Assembly (NCBI RefSeq): GCF_036241575.1
Contig: NZ_CP108455.1
Span: 806,001-870,000, forward strand
Reading direction: 5' to 3'
Origin: Streptomyces sp. NBC_01267
GTDB taxonomy: Bacteria; Actinomycetota; Actinomycetes; Streptomycetales; Streptomycetaceae
DNA: 64,000 nt
The notes under the pieces were generated by a model. The model was not told the DNA's origin. It was given only the letters and a program-made list of their open reading frames with translations, and searched no databases. The translations under genes and the position numbers were made by a program. The stretch's first letter is position 1; every line of letters begins with the position of its first letter. Shown piece by piece: positions 16,635 through 25,887 of this stretch.

Positions 16635-17984
16635 GTGCCGACGCACACAACAGCGGACCTGATCGTCGTCCTGCCCGGAATCATGGGGAGCGTACTGGCC
16701 AGGGACGGGCACGAACTCTGGAACCACACGCTGGCGGTCGCGGGACGCCATGCCCGCAGTGGACCGGGCGGGCTCGACCGTCTCGTGCTGCCGCCGGGCA
16801 CGGGCGACGAGGACCCGGGTGACGGCGTCGAGGCCGTCGCCCTGCTCAAGGGGCTGCACGTGTTTCCCGGGGTGTCCGCGATCGACGGGTACGGCGTCCT
16901 CCTGCGGTTCCTCGAACGGCGCCTCGGGCTGTCGGCGGAGGCCGGGAACCTGCTGCCCTTCCCGTACGACTGGCGGCTCTCGGTGCGGCTGAACGCCCGG
17001 CGGCTCGCCGCGCGCGTGGAGCCCGCGCTCGCCGACTGGCGGCTCCGCAGCGCCAACCCGGGGGCGAAGGCGGTCTTCGTCGCCCACTCCATGGGTGGCC
17101 TGATCGCCCGCTACTACCTCGACGTCCTCGGCGGCCACGCCCACACGCGCTCCCTGCTCACCATCGGAACGCCGTACCGCGGCTCGCTGAACGCGCTGGA
17201 TTCGCTGCACCGGGGGGTCGCACCCCGGCTCGGCAGGCTGACCGCGCCCTTCACCCGGCTGGCCCGCTCGCTGCCGTCGCTGCACCAGCTCCTGCCGACC
17301 TGGCCCTGTCTGGTCGACGAACAGGGCGGACGCTCGTCCCTGGCCGGACGCGCGGTGCCGGGCCTGGACTCCGTCGCGACCGAGGACGCCCTGCTCCTCC
17401 ACCGCGAACTGGACGCCGCGCCGGGCGGCCGGTACGCCCTGCACGTCTTCGGCGGCTACCGCCAACCCACCCACCAGTCCGCGCGGGTCACGGCGGCGGG
17501 ACTCGAACTGCGGCAGGACGTCGACGGGACCGACCACACAGGCGACGGCACCGTCCCCCGGTTCTCCTGCTTCCCCGCCCAGCTCACCGACGACTCCACC
17601 GTGCGCCACTTCGCCCAGAAGCACGGCGCGCTGCAGAACGAGAAGGCGCTGCTCAACCAGGTGGAGGCCGTCCTCACGTCCCGCGATCCCCGGCAGTTCC
17701 TCGACGGCCGGCAGGAGTTGTCGGTCCGGATCCCCGACATCGCCGACATCGGCGTGTGCCCCGTCGCGGTGATCGCGGACGACGACAGGCTCACGCTGGC
17801 GGCCACCGCGACCGATGAGGAGACCGGCGCGGTCGCCGTACGCACGCATCTACGCAACCGCGGCGACGGCCGCTACGGCACCGAACTCGACCTGCCCGGT
17901 CCGGGAACCTGGCGGGTGGCGGTGGGAGACCCGGTGAACCGGGGCCGCGTCCACGAGGTCACCAGCATCGTCCTGACGGGATAG
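16635..17984 (+). CDS. LCAT/PDAT-type lipase or acyltransferase (alpha/beta hydrolase)
   Basis: The 449-aa protein begins at GTG 16635 after AGGGGGAG. It has the lecithin:cholesterol acyltransferase signature: LPGIMGS (13-19), FPYDWR (109-114) and nucleophile elbow AHSMGG with Ser152. The acid and base come from GDGTVP and the QKHGAL region. There is no signal peptide, so it acts in the cytoplasm or on the inner membrane face. The last 110 residues are a beta-rich extra domain. It is divergently transcribed from the caspase-STAND-WD40 gene. As a partner it could be a membrane-attacking effector activated by proteolysis, or an independent lipase. The linkage is suggestive only. Confidence 0.85.
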   Translation: MPTHTTADLIVVLPGIMGSVLARDGHELWNHTLAVAGRHARSGPGGLDRLVLPPGTGDEDPGDGVEAVALLKGLHVFPGVSAIDGYGVLLRFLERRLGLSAEAGNLLPFPYDWRLSVRLNARRLAARVEPALADWRLRSANPGAKAVFVAHSMGGLIARYYLDVLGGHAHTRSLLTIGTPYRGSLNALDSLHRGVAPRLGRLTAPFTRLARSLPSLHQLLPTWPCLVDEQGGRSSLAGRAVPGLDSVATEDALLLHRELDAAPGGRYALHVFGGYRQPTHQSARVTAAGLELRQDVDGTDHTGDGTVPRFSCFPAQLTDDSTVRHFAQKHGALQNEKALLNQVEAVLTSRDPRQFLDGRQELSVRIPDIADIGVCPVAVIADDDRLTLAATATDEETGAVAVRTHLRNRGDGRYGTELDLPGPGTWRVAVGDPVNRGRVHEVTSIVLTG

Positions 17985-18143
17985 CGCGGCGGTCGGCAGC
18001 CTGCAGAGCTCGTCCGCCTCCCACGGTGCCCCCTGCGACACCGCACAGCTCGCAGCGCCGCGGGCGTCCCGGGCGGCGGCCCCTCGCCCCTGGACGTAGC
18101 GTGGAAGACAGCGTGCGGAAGCGTAGCGCGGAGCGGAGACGTC

Positions 18144-18719
18144 ATGTCGGGCGGCGGGAACAACGCACAGGCGTACGGGCCCGGGGGCCGCGCGCAGCGG
18201 AGGCCACGCCTGACCGAGCGCTGGAGAGTCACGCTGAGGCAGCGCTCCACCCCGACCCAGCGTTCGCTGTTCGCGGCGTGGCTCTCGTTCGGGGCCACGT
18301 TCGGCACGGTGCGGGTGATCACCCACGGCATCCGCGGAGGGTGGCTGCCCCTGGGGAACGTCTCGATGGGCGGCACGCATCTGCACCACTACAACCTGGG
18401 TATCGCGGCGATGTCGGGTGTCGGTCTGGTCGCGGTCCGGGGAGACGCCCAGTACGTCGGCCATCCGGTGGTGGCGTCCGCCTACGGGGCGGGGGCGGCC
18501 CTGATCGCCGACGAGTTCGCGCTGCTGCTGGATCTCCAGGACGTCTACTGGGCCAAGCAGGGCCGGGTCAGCGTCGACGTATCGCTCGGCATCATCTCGG
18601 CCCTCGGCCTCTATCTCACCGCCGTGCCGCTCTGGCACGAGCTGGCCAAGATCACCGGCCGCCACGCCCGCGAGAGCCTCAGCCGCCATGCCGGGGGGCT
18701 GCTCCCCGGCACCTACTGA
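18144..18719 (+). CDS. Conserved integral membrane protein with HLHHYN motif
   Basis: This is a 191-aa protein (ATG 18144). A basic N-terminal 35 residues are followed by about four membrane segments (SLFAAWLSFGATFGTVRVI, LGIAAMSGVGLVAV, VASAYGAGAALIADEFALLL, SLGIISALGLYLTAV). Histidines cluster in THLHHYNLG and recur in the last loop, which suggests a metal or haem site. I do not recognise the family's function. It lies 159 bp downstream of the lipase gene and may be separately transcribed. The 265 bp that follow contain no convincing gene. Confidence 0.75.
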   Translation: MSGGGNNAQAYGPGGRAQRRPRLTERWRVTLRQRSTPTQRSLFAAWLSFGATFGTVRVITHGIRGGWLPLGNVSMGGTHLHHYNLGIAAMSGVGLVAVRGDAQYVGHPVVASAYGAGAALIADEFALLLDLQDVYWAKQGRVSVDVSLGIISALGLYLTAVPLWHELAKITGRHARESLSRHAGGLLPGTY

Positions 18720-18984
18720 TTCACGGCAACCCCACCAGGCAGCTGACGTCTCTTTTTGCAGCATGAACCTCTGTACCCACACCAGAAGAACGCCCTGGAG
18801 AGCGGGCTTCACCATTTCGAGGAGTTCCGTATCCACGTCACACACGGCACGATGGGAGAACATCAGATTCCCCCAGGCGAGGCCACGTCCAGCGATCTTC
18901 CCGATCCTGGAGGCAATCCACGTGGTCCTCCCCATGTCGACGCCACCCAGAGCTCCAAGTGACAAGGGATCCGGGAGAAGAAAC

Positions 18985-19743
18985 ATGCCTGAAAAAGTCT
19001 CACATCTGACCGGCATTCAATTCGATTCCAATTACGACGGTGACGCGCTCTTCAGCCCTGACTCGCCACTGCGAGAGATCTGCGGTGACATCATCCCCTG
19101 GGACATCGGAGGTCCTCAGCCGGCTCTCGTCGAGATCGAGCAGGCCGGTGGGTTCCGGGGCGAAGTACTCGACCTCGGATGCGGCCTGGGCGAGAACGCG
19201 CGGTTCCTCGCAGGGCGAGGGCACCGGGTCACTGCTGTCGACGCATCACCCAATGCCATCAGGCTCGCTGTTGAGCGGACGGCACCGCTCGGTCTCGACG
19301 TGCAGTTCGTCGTCTCCGACGCCATCACCCTTGAGGGGCTCGACGCGGATGCCCGCTTCGACACCGTGATCGACAGCGCCCTCTACCACGGCTTGGACCC
19401 GGAAGAGCGAAAGCGGTATCTCGCCACGTTGCATCGCGTCAGCACGCCAGGCGCAACGTTGCACGTGATCTGCTTCTCGGACCTGCTGCCCAAGGAAATC
19501 GCGGCGCCCAACCGCTGTTCCGCGGAGGATGTGCGCAGCACCTTCGCCGGTGCGGGCTGGGCGATCAACAAGCTGGAACAGACCACCTATACGGTGTCCA
19601 CGAGATTCGATCGGGACATCCTTTACCAGATCGTGGACGTGCTGAACGTCCCGGGCGGGCGGGAATTCGTGGGCGGCTTGCCCGCTGACGAACAGAACCG
19701 GCTGCTCCTGCCGGTATGGGCCGTCACCGCCGACCGGGCATAA
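18985..19743 (+). CDS. Class I SAM-dependent methyltransferase
   Basis: Start ATG 18985 (252 aa) has GGGAG nine bases upstream. The Rossmann motif I is VLDLGCGLGENARFLAGRG, then TAVDASPNAIRLA (acidic post-I), FVVSDA and the motif IV-like FDTVIDSALYHGLDP. The sequence suits a small-molecule methyltransferase of the UbiE/thiopurine type. A longer frame from 18688 has no ribosome site and crosses non-coding-looking sequence. Codon use is less G/C-biased than in the neighbours, with several AAT, TTC and CTT codons early, which may point to acquisition. It converges with the acetoacetyl-CoA synthetase gene. Confidence 0.88.
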   Translation: MPEKVSHLTGIQFDSNYDGDALFSPDSPLREICGDIIPWDIGGPQPALVEIEQAGGFRGEVLDLGCGLGENARFLAGRGHRVTAVDASPNAIRLAVERTAPLGLDVQFVVSDAITLEGLDADARFDTVIDSALYHGLDPEERKRYLATLHRVSTPGATLHVICFSDLLPKEIAAPNRCSAEDVRSTFAGAGWAINKLEQTTYTVSTRFDRDILYQIVDVLNVPGGREFVGGLPADEQNRLLLPVWAVTADRA

Positions 19744-19841
19744 GACGTGACCGGGTCCCGGGTCCGCTGGGTCAACAGCGGTTCCGGGAGCCGGAGTTCA
19801 CCGGGGAGCACCGTTCGGCCGTGTTCGACAGCGGGCCGTGT

Positions 19842-21818
19842 CTACCTGGACGAGGCGGCGAAGGCGGCGAACCAACTCAGCATCTCGGGGTGGGTGATGG
19901 CACCGGCGCTGCTCACCTCATCGACGTCGGCGCCCTGGATGATCCGCTTGACCGGAACCTCCAGCCGCTTGCCCGTCAGGGTACGCGGCAACGCCGGCAC
20001 CTCGGTGATGGCGTCCGGCACATGGCGGGGGGAGAGCTCACCGCGGATCGCCCCGGTGATCAGTGCGCGGAGACCGTCGTCGAGCGTCGCACCGTCCCCG
20101 AGGACCACGAACAACGGCATGAAGTACCGGCCGTCCGGCATCTCCGCCCCGATCACCAGGCTGTCGGCCACCTCGGGCAGCTGCTCCACGACGGCGTAGA
20201 TGTCGGCCGAGCCCATCCGGACGCCCATGCGGTTGAGCGTCGAGTCCGAACGGCCCGCCACCACTACGGTCAGATCCCGGTCGACCGTGACCCAGTCACC
20301 GTGCCGCCAGACACCCGGGTACATGTCGAAGTAACTCCCCCGGTAGCGCGAGCCGTCCGGGTCGTCGACGAAGTGCAGGGGCATCGACGGCAGCGGTTCG
20401 GTCACCACCAGCTCGCCCTGCTCACCGACGACCGGCCGGCCCGAGGGGTCCCAGGCGGCCAGGGCGACGCCGAGGGCCGGGCACTGGATGCGGCCGACCC
20501 GTACCGGAAGCAGCGCGCTGCCGCCGGCGAGTACCGAGCAGATGTCGGTGCCCCCGCAGATCGACTGCAGCCAGACGTCGGGGCCGAGACGGTCCTGGGC
20601 CCAGCGCCAGGTGCTCGGAGGCAGCGACGAACCGGTCTGGAGGACGGTGCGCAGCGCGCTCAGGTCGGCCTCGGCCGCCGGGTGGGCGTCGGCCTTCTCG
20701 CCCGAGATCAGATAGGCCGCCCCCACGCCGACCACGCTCGCACGGGTCTGTTCGGCGACCCGCCAGACCCCGTTGACGTCCGGGTGGGTGGGGCTGCCGT
20801 CGTAGAGGACGATGGTCGAGCCGTGCAACAGGCCCGCGACCATGAAGTTCCAGACCATCCAACTGGTCGAGGTGTGGAAGAAGTAGCGGTCGTCGGCGCG
20901 CAGGTCGGCGCCCAGACCGAGCGCCTTGAGCAGTTCGACGACGATGCCCCCGTGGCTCTGCACGATGCCCTTGGGAAGCCCGGTGGTGCCCGAGGACCAC
21001 AGGGTCCACAGCGGGTGGCCGAAGGGAACATCGGCGAAGACCAGTGGGACGTCCTGATCGAGCAGGGTGGACCAGGAGTGCTGTGCCACGTCGTCGCGCA
21101 CCGTCCAGCGGGACTCGGCCGAGGACGGCCGCAGGTGGCCGACGGCCACCAGATGCCGCAGCGTGGGCAGCCCGGCCGTGATCTCCTCGACCGCGGGGAG
21201 CCGGTCGTACTCCTTGCCGCCGTGGCGGTAGCCGTCCACGGCCAGCAGGACCGTCGGGCGGGCCTGCCGCAGCCGCGCCAGCACACTGGGCGTACCGAAG
21301 TCGGGCGAGCACACGGTCCACAGCGCGCCCACCGCCGCGGTCGCCAGGACCCCGATCACGGCGTGCGGAGTGTTCGGCAGGTATCCGGCGACCGTGTCGC
21401 CGGGCCCCACTCCCAGCCTGCGCAACGAGGCCGTCAACGCGGCGACCTCGCGTCGCAACTGCGCCCAGGAGGTCTCCGCGGGTGCACCGCCCTCGTGCAG
21501 GCTGACGAGCGCCGGCCGCTCGTCGGAGGCGTGGGCGAAGCATCGTTCGGCGAAGTTCAGACGTGTGCCCGGGAACCAGGAGGCACCGGGCATCGACGCG
21601 TCCGCGAGTACCTCGTCATGAGGGGAACGGGCGTCCAGGCCGTAGTAGTCCCACACCGCGGACCAGAACCCGGGGACGTCGGTGGTGCTCCACCGCCACA
21701 GTGCCGCGTAGTCGGCGAACCGCAGTCCCCGGGTGCTGTCCAGCCAGCGCATGAAGTCGGCGACGTTGGAGGCCTCGGCCCGGACCGGGGACCACAGCAG
21801 TTCGGTGTCGTGATGCAT
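19842..21818 (-). CDS. aacS: Acetoacetyl-CoA synthetase
   Basis: The 658-aa protein starts at ATG 21818 with GGGAG five bases upstream. It is an adenylate-forming enzyme of the acetoacetate-CoA ligase branch. Features are an ACAS-type N-terminus (FADYAALWRWSTTDVPGFW), P-loop WSSGTTGLPKG, LQSICGGTDIC, HGDWV and the C-terminal catalytic lysine region PRTLTGKRLEVPVK. It converts acetoacetate, ATP and CoA to acetoacetyl-CoA. It is the last gene of a probable six-gene operon that starts with a beta-keto acid cleavage enzyme, which releases acetoacetate. The two fit as consecutive steps. Confidence 0.93.
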   Translation of the reverse strand: MHHDTELLWSPVRAEASNVADFMRWLDSTRGLRFADYAALWRWSTTDVPGFWSAVWDYYGLDARSPHDEVLADASMPGASWFPGTRLNFAERCFAHASDERPALVSLHEGGAPAETSWAQLRREVAALTASLRRLGVGPGDTVAGYLPNTPHAVIGVLATAAVGALWTVCSPDFGTPSVLARLRQARPTVLLAVDGYRHGGKEYDRLPAVEEITAGLPTLRHLVAVGHLRPSSAESRWTVRDDVAQHSWSTLLDQDVPLVFADVPFGHPLWTLWSSGTTGLPKGIVQSHGGIVVELLKALGLGADLRADDRYFFHTSTSWMVWNFMVAGLLHGSTIVLYDGSPTHPDVNGVWRVAEQTRASVVGVGAAYLISGEKADAHPAAEADLSALRTVLQTGSSLPPSTWRWAQDRLGPDVWLQSICGGTDICSVLAGGSALLPVRVGRIQCPALGVALAAWDPSGRPVVGEQGELVVTEPLPSMPLHFVDDPDGSRYRGSYFDMYPGVWRHGDWVTVDRDLTVVVAGRSDSTLNRMGVRMGSADIYAVVEQLPEVADSLVIGAEMPDGRYFMPLFVVLGDGATLDDGLRALITGAIRGELSPRHVPDAITEVPALPRTLTGKRLEVPVKRIIQGADVDEVSSAGAITHPEMLSWFAAFAASSR

Positions 21819-21864
21819 CGTCGCTCCCTTGAGAGGTGGCTGAGGTGGGGTGTTCCGTGGGGCG

Positions 21865-22443
21865 TCAGCCCTGTTCGATCTCGCGTACGAGTTCCTCGGC
21901 CCGCGGCCACGGTCCGTAGCCCGAGCCGGGGTTGAGGTGCCCGACCTCGCCGAGCTGCACGAGACGGCTGCCCCAGCACTCGGCGAGCCGGGCGATGCGC
22001 ACCGCCTTGCCCAGCGGGTCGTCACTGCTCGCCGCGACGACGCTGGGGAACGGCAGGGCGGTCCGCGGGGTGGGCGTCCAGCCGTTGCCGTGGAGCGTTT
22101 CGGGGGTCGGATATCCCTCCGGCAGCGGTGTGTCGAAGTCCGGAGGGGTCGCCAGCAGGGCGCCCACGACCGGACGGCTGCTGCTGCGCGCCCAGTGCAC
22201 GGTGGTCATCACCCCGGCGCTGTGGGAGACCAGCACCACCGGTCCGGGAACTGCCGCGACCACCGATTCCAGTGCTGCGACCCTTGCCGCGCAGCTGAGT
22301 TGATTTTCCGTCAGGGGTGCGACGGTGCGCACCGTGCGCCCGGCTGCGGTGAGCCGTTCGGCCAGGATGGTCTGCCAGTGGTCGGGGACGTGGTCGCGCA
22401 GTCCTGGTACGACCACGATCGTGGCCCCGGTGCGGGTGTTCAT
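21865..22443 (-). CDS. RBBP9/YdeN-type alpha/beta hydrolase
   Basis: The 192-aa protein starts at ATG 22443, overlapping the MFS stop by four bases (ATGA). It is a compact serine hydrolase with TIVVVPGLRDHVPDHWQ, nucleophile VSHSAG (Ser about 77), an Asp in ASSDDPLG and the catalytic His in GEVGHLNPGSGYG. The RBBP9/YdeN family includes small serine hydrolases and esterases. Within this operon it may be a thioesterase or esterase acting on a pathway intermediate. The substrate is not known. Confidence 0.9.
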   Translation of the reverse strand: MNTRTGATIVVVPGLRDHVPDHWQTILAERLTAAGRTVRTVAPLTENQLSCAARVAALESVVAAVPGPVVLVSHSAGVMTTVHWARSSSRPVVGALLATPPDFDTPLPEGYPTPETLHGNGWTPTPRTALPFPSVVAASSDDPLGKAVRIARLAECWGSRLVQLGEVGHLNPGSGYGPWPRAEELVREIEQG

Positions 22444-23780
22444 GTGGTCACTGCCTTTGTTCGGGTGGCCGCAGGGGTGGCACGTGCGGCCAGTCGGAGG
22501 ATGTCGCGGTCGTAGTGCCTGCGTCCGACGGCGAAAGCCAGCGCGGCGGCCATCGCGATCAGCGGCATCAGCCGCAGCGCGCCGAGCAGGCCGACGTGGT
22601 CCGCGGCCATGCCGGTCACCGCGGATCCCGGGGCCAGCCCGAGCAGGCTGTTCGCCAGTGTGAGGGTGCCGAAGGCCGTACCGGAGATGGCGCCGGGGGT
22701 CAGGTTGGCCACCATCGCGGCGGCCGGTCCGGCCGTCGCTCCCGACACCAGGGCCCCGGCCGCCAGCAGGACCATCTGTGCCGGTCCGGTCGGTGCGCCG
22801 AAGGCGGCCGACAGGAGGACGAGGGAGAGGAGGCTGCAGATGATCGCCGTGGTCCACTTACGGATAGCGAGGGTCCGGCCTGCCCGGTCGGCGACGACGC
22901 CTCCGAGGATCATGCCGATCCCGATGAGGAGCGCGAACAGGGCGGCAACGACGCCCGCTTCGGCGGTGGGCATGTGGTAGTAGCGGTTGAAGAAACTGGG
23001 CAGCCAGGCCAGCAGCGCCCCGGGGAGGAACAGTTGGAGGCCGCTGCCGACATAGGCACTGACCACCGAGACCGAGGAGAAGAGCTGCGCCAGGAGGTCC
23101 CGCAGCGGGGCCTTGGCACGTTCCTCGCGGCGGTCGCCGGTGGCATCGCGCCGTGGGTCGAGCCGCTTCTCGGTGACCACTACGGCGAACGTCGTGGCCA
23201 GAGCGAGTCCGAAGAACCCCATGATGCCGAACGCCCAGCGCCAGCCGAAGTGTTGGGCGATCACGCCGCTGAGCGCCACACCCAGGACCGAACCGAACGA
23301 GCCGCCCCCCATGAACGCACCGGAGAGGGTGGCCCGGAGGCGGGCCGGGAAGACGCTGAGGACGAGCGCGATGCCGACGCTGCCGTACGCGGCCTCGCCG
23401 ATGCCGACGAACAGCCGGCCGAGGAACATCTGCCCGTAACCGGCCGCCACCGCGCAGGCGAGGGTGGCCACACTCCACGCCACCGCGGCGAGTACCAGGC
23501 TGCGCACCCGGCCCCAGCGGTCCGCCAGGAGGGACATCGGGAAGGTCAGCACGCCGACCGCCAGCGCCACGATGCCGCTGAGCGATCCCAGCTTCGCGTC
23601 GGTGAGACCCCAGTCCGCCTTCAACAGCGGAAAGACGGCATTGAGTACCTGGCGCGACATGTAGTCGGACAGCAGCAGTCCGAAACTCAGGGCGAAGACG
23701 GTCCAGGCGTAGCGCCGGGAGACAGCCGGTGCGGGAGAGCCGGTGCCGGGCGCCGGATCCGCAGTGGTGGGAAGACTCAT
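22440..23780 (-). CDS. MFS transporter (organic acid importer type)
   Basis: ATG 23780 gives 446 aa, with AGAGGTGG upstream; GTG 23789 would overlap that site. It has about 12 membrane helices. The MFS motif is LLADRWGRVRS after helix 2, with MGGGSFGSVLG in helix 5 and a second-half motif GGVVADRAGRT. The family resembles the anion:cation symporter and ACS-type uptake carriers for organic acids. It lies in the middle of the catabolic operon, translationally coupled to the hydrolase gene, so it probably imports the pathway's substrate. Confidence 0.9.
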   Translation of the reverse strand: MSLPTTADPAPGTGSPAPAVSRRYAWTVFALSFGLLLSDYMSRQVLNAVFPLLKADWGLTDAKLGSLSGIVALAVGVLTFPMSLLADRWGRVRSLVLAAVAWSVATLACAVAAGYGQMFLGRLFVGIGEAAYGSVGIALVLSVFPARLRATLSGAFMGGGSFGSVLGVALSGVIAQHFGWRWAFGIMGFFGLALATTFAVVVTEKRLDPRRDATGDRREERAKAPLRDLLAQLFSSVSVVSAYVGSGLQLFLPGALLAWLPSFFNRYYHMPTAEAGVVAALFALLIGIGMILGGVVADRAGRTLAIRKWTTAIICSLLSLVLLSAAFGAPTGPAQMVLLAAGALVSGATAGPAAAMVANLTPGAISGTAFGTLTLANSLLGLAPGSAVTGMAADHVGLLGALRLMPLIAMAAALAFAVGRRHYDRDILRLAARATPAATRTKAVTT

Positions 23781-23813
23781 CGGTACCACCTCTTCTGATC
23801 CTGGTCCGCTTCT

Positions 23814-24728
23814 TCAGAGAGGCCGGTCTCCGACGATTCCGCAGCGCTCCATCTTGCGGACGGCCGGCCAGTAGTCCTGGACGGCGTAGTGCTGCGTGGA
23901 GCGGTTGTCCCAGATGGCGAAGCTGTTCGGCTGCCAGCGCCAGCGGACCTGGTACTCGGGCACCGATGCCTGGCTGAGCAGATAGGTCAGCAGGTTGCTC
24001 GCCCCCGGCGCGTAGTCGATGCCGAAGCGCACGTTCTGCGGCGTGTGGTAGTTGGTGAGATGCGTGGTGAAACTGTTGACGAAAAGGATCTCCTCGCCGG
24101 TCTCCGGATGGGTCCGCACCACCGGGTGCTCGGCGTCGGGGTACCGGGCCTTCAGGGCGTGGCGCCGCTCCTCGGGCATCACCGCGCCGAACGACGCCTC
24201 GATACTGTGCCGGGCCCGCAGACCCCGGATCTGCGTCTTGATGTGGTCGGGCAGCCTGCGGTACGCCTCGGCCATGTTGATCCAGACGGTGTCCCCACCC
24301 ACCGGCGGTGACTCCACACAGCGCAGTACGGCACCCATCGGCGGGTTCTCCCGCCAGGTCGCGTCGGTGTGCAGCGCGTTCTCGTAGTGATCGGGCGCAC
24401 TGTCCAGGTCCTTGTAGATACGGACCAGCCCGGGGTGCTCGGGATCGCTGCCGGCCACCGGATGGTCCTCCAGCGGGCCGAACCGGGTGGCGAAGGCGAC
24501 ATGTTCGGCACGGGTGATGTCCTGCCCCCGCAGGAACAGCACCTTGTGCTCCAGGAGCAGTGCCCGGATCTCGGCGAACAGATCGTCGTCGTGCGCGGCG
24601 TCGGCCAGGTTCACGCCGGACAGCTCGGCCCCGATGGTGCAGGTCAGAGGCTCGGCCTTGATCGAGTGACGGACTTCCGGCCGGACGAGTGCCGGGGCGG
24701 CCGGGCGGGGCTTGCTGATCTGGGTCAT
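23814..24728 (-). CDS. TauD/TfdA-type 2-oxoglutarate-dependent dioxygenase
   Basis: The 304-aa protein has an ideal AGGAGG seven bases before ATG 24728. It is a non-haem Fe(II) dioxygenase. The 2-His-1-carboxylate facial triad includes His120 and Asp122 (ALHTDATW) and the distal His in STQHYAVQDY. The 2-oxoglutarate-binding Arg is in the final KMERCGIVGDRP region. It has motifs of the taurine/2,4-D dioxygenase family (FLRGQDITRAEHVAFATRFGPLEDHP). It probably hydroxylates the imported compound to open it for oxidation. It lies 33 bp upstream of the MFS gene. Confidence 0.93.
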   Translation of the reverse strand: MTQISKPRPAAPALVRPEVRHSIKAEPLTCTIGAELSGVNLADAAHDDDLFAEIRALLLEHKVLFLRGQDITRAEHVAFATRFGPLEDHPVAGSDPEHPGLVRIYKDLDSAPDHYENALHTDATWRENPPMGAVLRCVESPPVGGDTVWINMAEAYRRLPDHIKTQIRGLRARHSIEASFGAVMPEERRHALKARYPDAEHPVVRTHPETGEEILFVNSFTTHLTNYHTPQNVRFGIDYAPGASNLLTYLLSQASVPEYQVRWRWQPNSFAIWDNRSTQHYAVQDYWPAVRKMERCGIVGDRPL

Positions 24729-24824
24729 GGTGGTACCTCCTGTGCGGGCTCGTGATCCGTGCGGTGTTCAGCGACGCCGGAAGGCGCCTGGGCCGTGCTC
24801 CGGGGAGGGTCGGAACGGGAAGGG

Positions 24825-25799
24825 TCAGAGGACGAAGACGGAGGATCCTGTCGTCCGGCCGCTCGCCAGGTCCCGGTGTGCCTGGGACGCGTCCTCGAGG
24901 GCGTAGCGCTGATTGATCTCGATCTTGATGCGTCCGGCGGCGACATGTCCGAACAGTTCGCCGGCCAGTTCGGCGCGCTCCGCCGGATCGGCGATGTAGT
25001 CGGCCAGGGCCGGGCGGGTCACGAAGGCCGATCCATGGAGGGCCAGTTGGGCGGCGTCGATCGGAGGTACGGGCCCCGAGGCGGTACCGAAGCACACCAG
25101 CAGGCCGCGCCGCCGCAGGGACGCCAGCGAATCGGCGTAGGTGGTCGCCCCGACGCTGTCGAACACCACCGGTACACCGGCGCCGCCGGTCAGTTCGCGC
25201 ACCCGCTCGGCCACGTTCTCCCGCCGGTAGTACACGATGTGGTCGCAGCCGTGGGCGCGGGCGACCTCCGCCTTCTCCTCGGTGGATACCGTGCCGATCA
25301 CCGTGAGGCCCAGCAGTTCGGCCCACTGGCAGACGATGAGCCCGACGCCGCCCGCCGCCGCATGCAGCAGCACCGTGTCGCCGGGCTTCAGCGGGTAGAT
25401 CCTGCGCAGCAGGTACGAGGAGGTGAGGCCACGCATGGTCATCGCGGCAGCGGTCTCGAAGCCGATCTCGTCCGGCAGCTTGATCAGCGAGTCCGGAGGC
25501 ATGATCCGTTCGGTGCTGTAGGCCCCGAGCGGGCTGCCGGTGTAGGTCACACGGTCCCCCTCGGCGAAGCCGGACACGTCCGCGCCGACCGCCTCGATCA
25601 CGCCTGCGGCCTCCACGCCGAGTCCGGCGGGCAGCGGAGCCGGGTAGAGCCCGGTGCGGAAGTAGATGTCGGCGAAGTTCAGCCCCACCGCTTCGTGGCG
25701 AATCCGTACCTCGCCGGGACCGGGGTCCCCGACGGTGGCCTCCTCCCAGCGCAGTACCTCGGGGCCGCCGGTCTCGTGGAAGCGGATGGTGTGTGCCAC
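24825..25799 (-). CDS. qor: Zinc-independent quinone oxidoreductase (MDR family)
   Basis: The 324-aa protein starts at GTG 25799 with GGGAG six bases upstream. It is a medium-chain reductase with the NADPH-binding stretch LLHAAAGGVGLIVCQWA and the QOR-type start RFHETGGPEVLRWEE. It lacks the catalytic and structural zinc cysteines of alcohol dehydrogenases. It would reduce an enone or quinone with NADPH. It is the second gene of the operon, between the beta-keto acid cleavage enzyme and the dioxygenase. Confidence 0.92.
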   Translation of the reverse strand: MAHTIRFHETGGPEVLRWEEATVGDPGPGEVRIRHEAVGLNFADIYFRTGLYPAPLPAGLGVEAAGVIEAVGADVSGFAEGDRVTYTGSPLGAYSTERIMPPDSLIKLPDEIGFETAAAMTMRGLTSSYLLRRIYPLKPGDTVLLHAAAGGVGLIVCQWAELLGLTVIGTVSTEEKAEVARAHGCDHIVYYRRENVAERVRELTGGAGVPVVFDSVGATTYADSLASLRRRGLLVCFGTASGPVPPIDAAQLALHGSAFVTRPALADYIADPAERAELAGELFGHVAAGRIKIEINQRYALEDASQAHRDLASGRTTGSSVFVL

Positions 25800-25887
25800 G
25801 GGGAACTCCCTTGCTGTCTTCGGGGCGGCGGTGCCCGCGGGAGCCCGAGTGGGTACTCCGCGGGCACCGCCGTGGGGCGGGCGCGGG

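Noticed and set aside
18688..18984. N-terminal extension of the methyltransferase at 18985
   Set aside because: The added residues are low-quality sequence without homology, overlap the previous gene, and lack a ribosome site.
17850..19016. 388-codon minus-strand ORF across the lipase end and the membrane-protein gene
   Set aside because: It is antisense to two well-supported genes over most of its length; only the part at 18720-18984 is free, and that has no ribosome site or motif.
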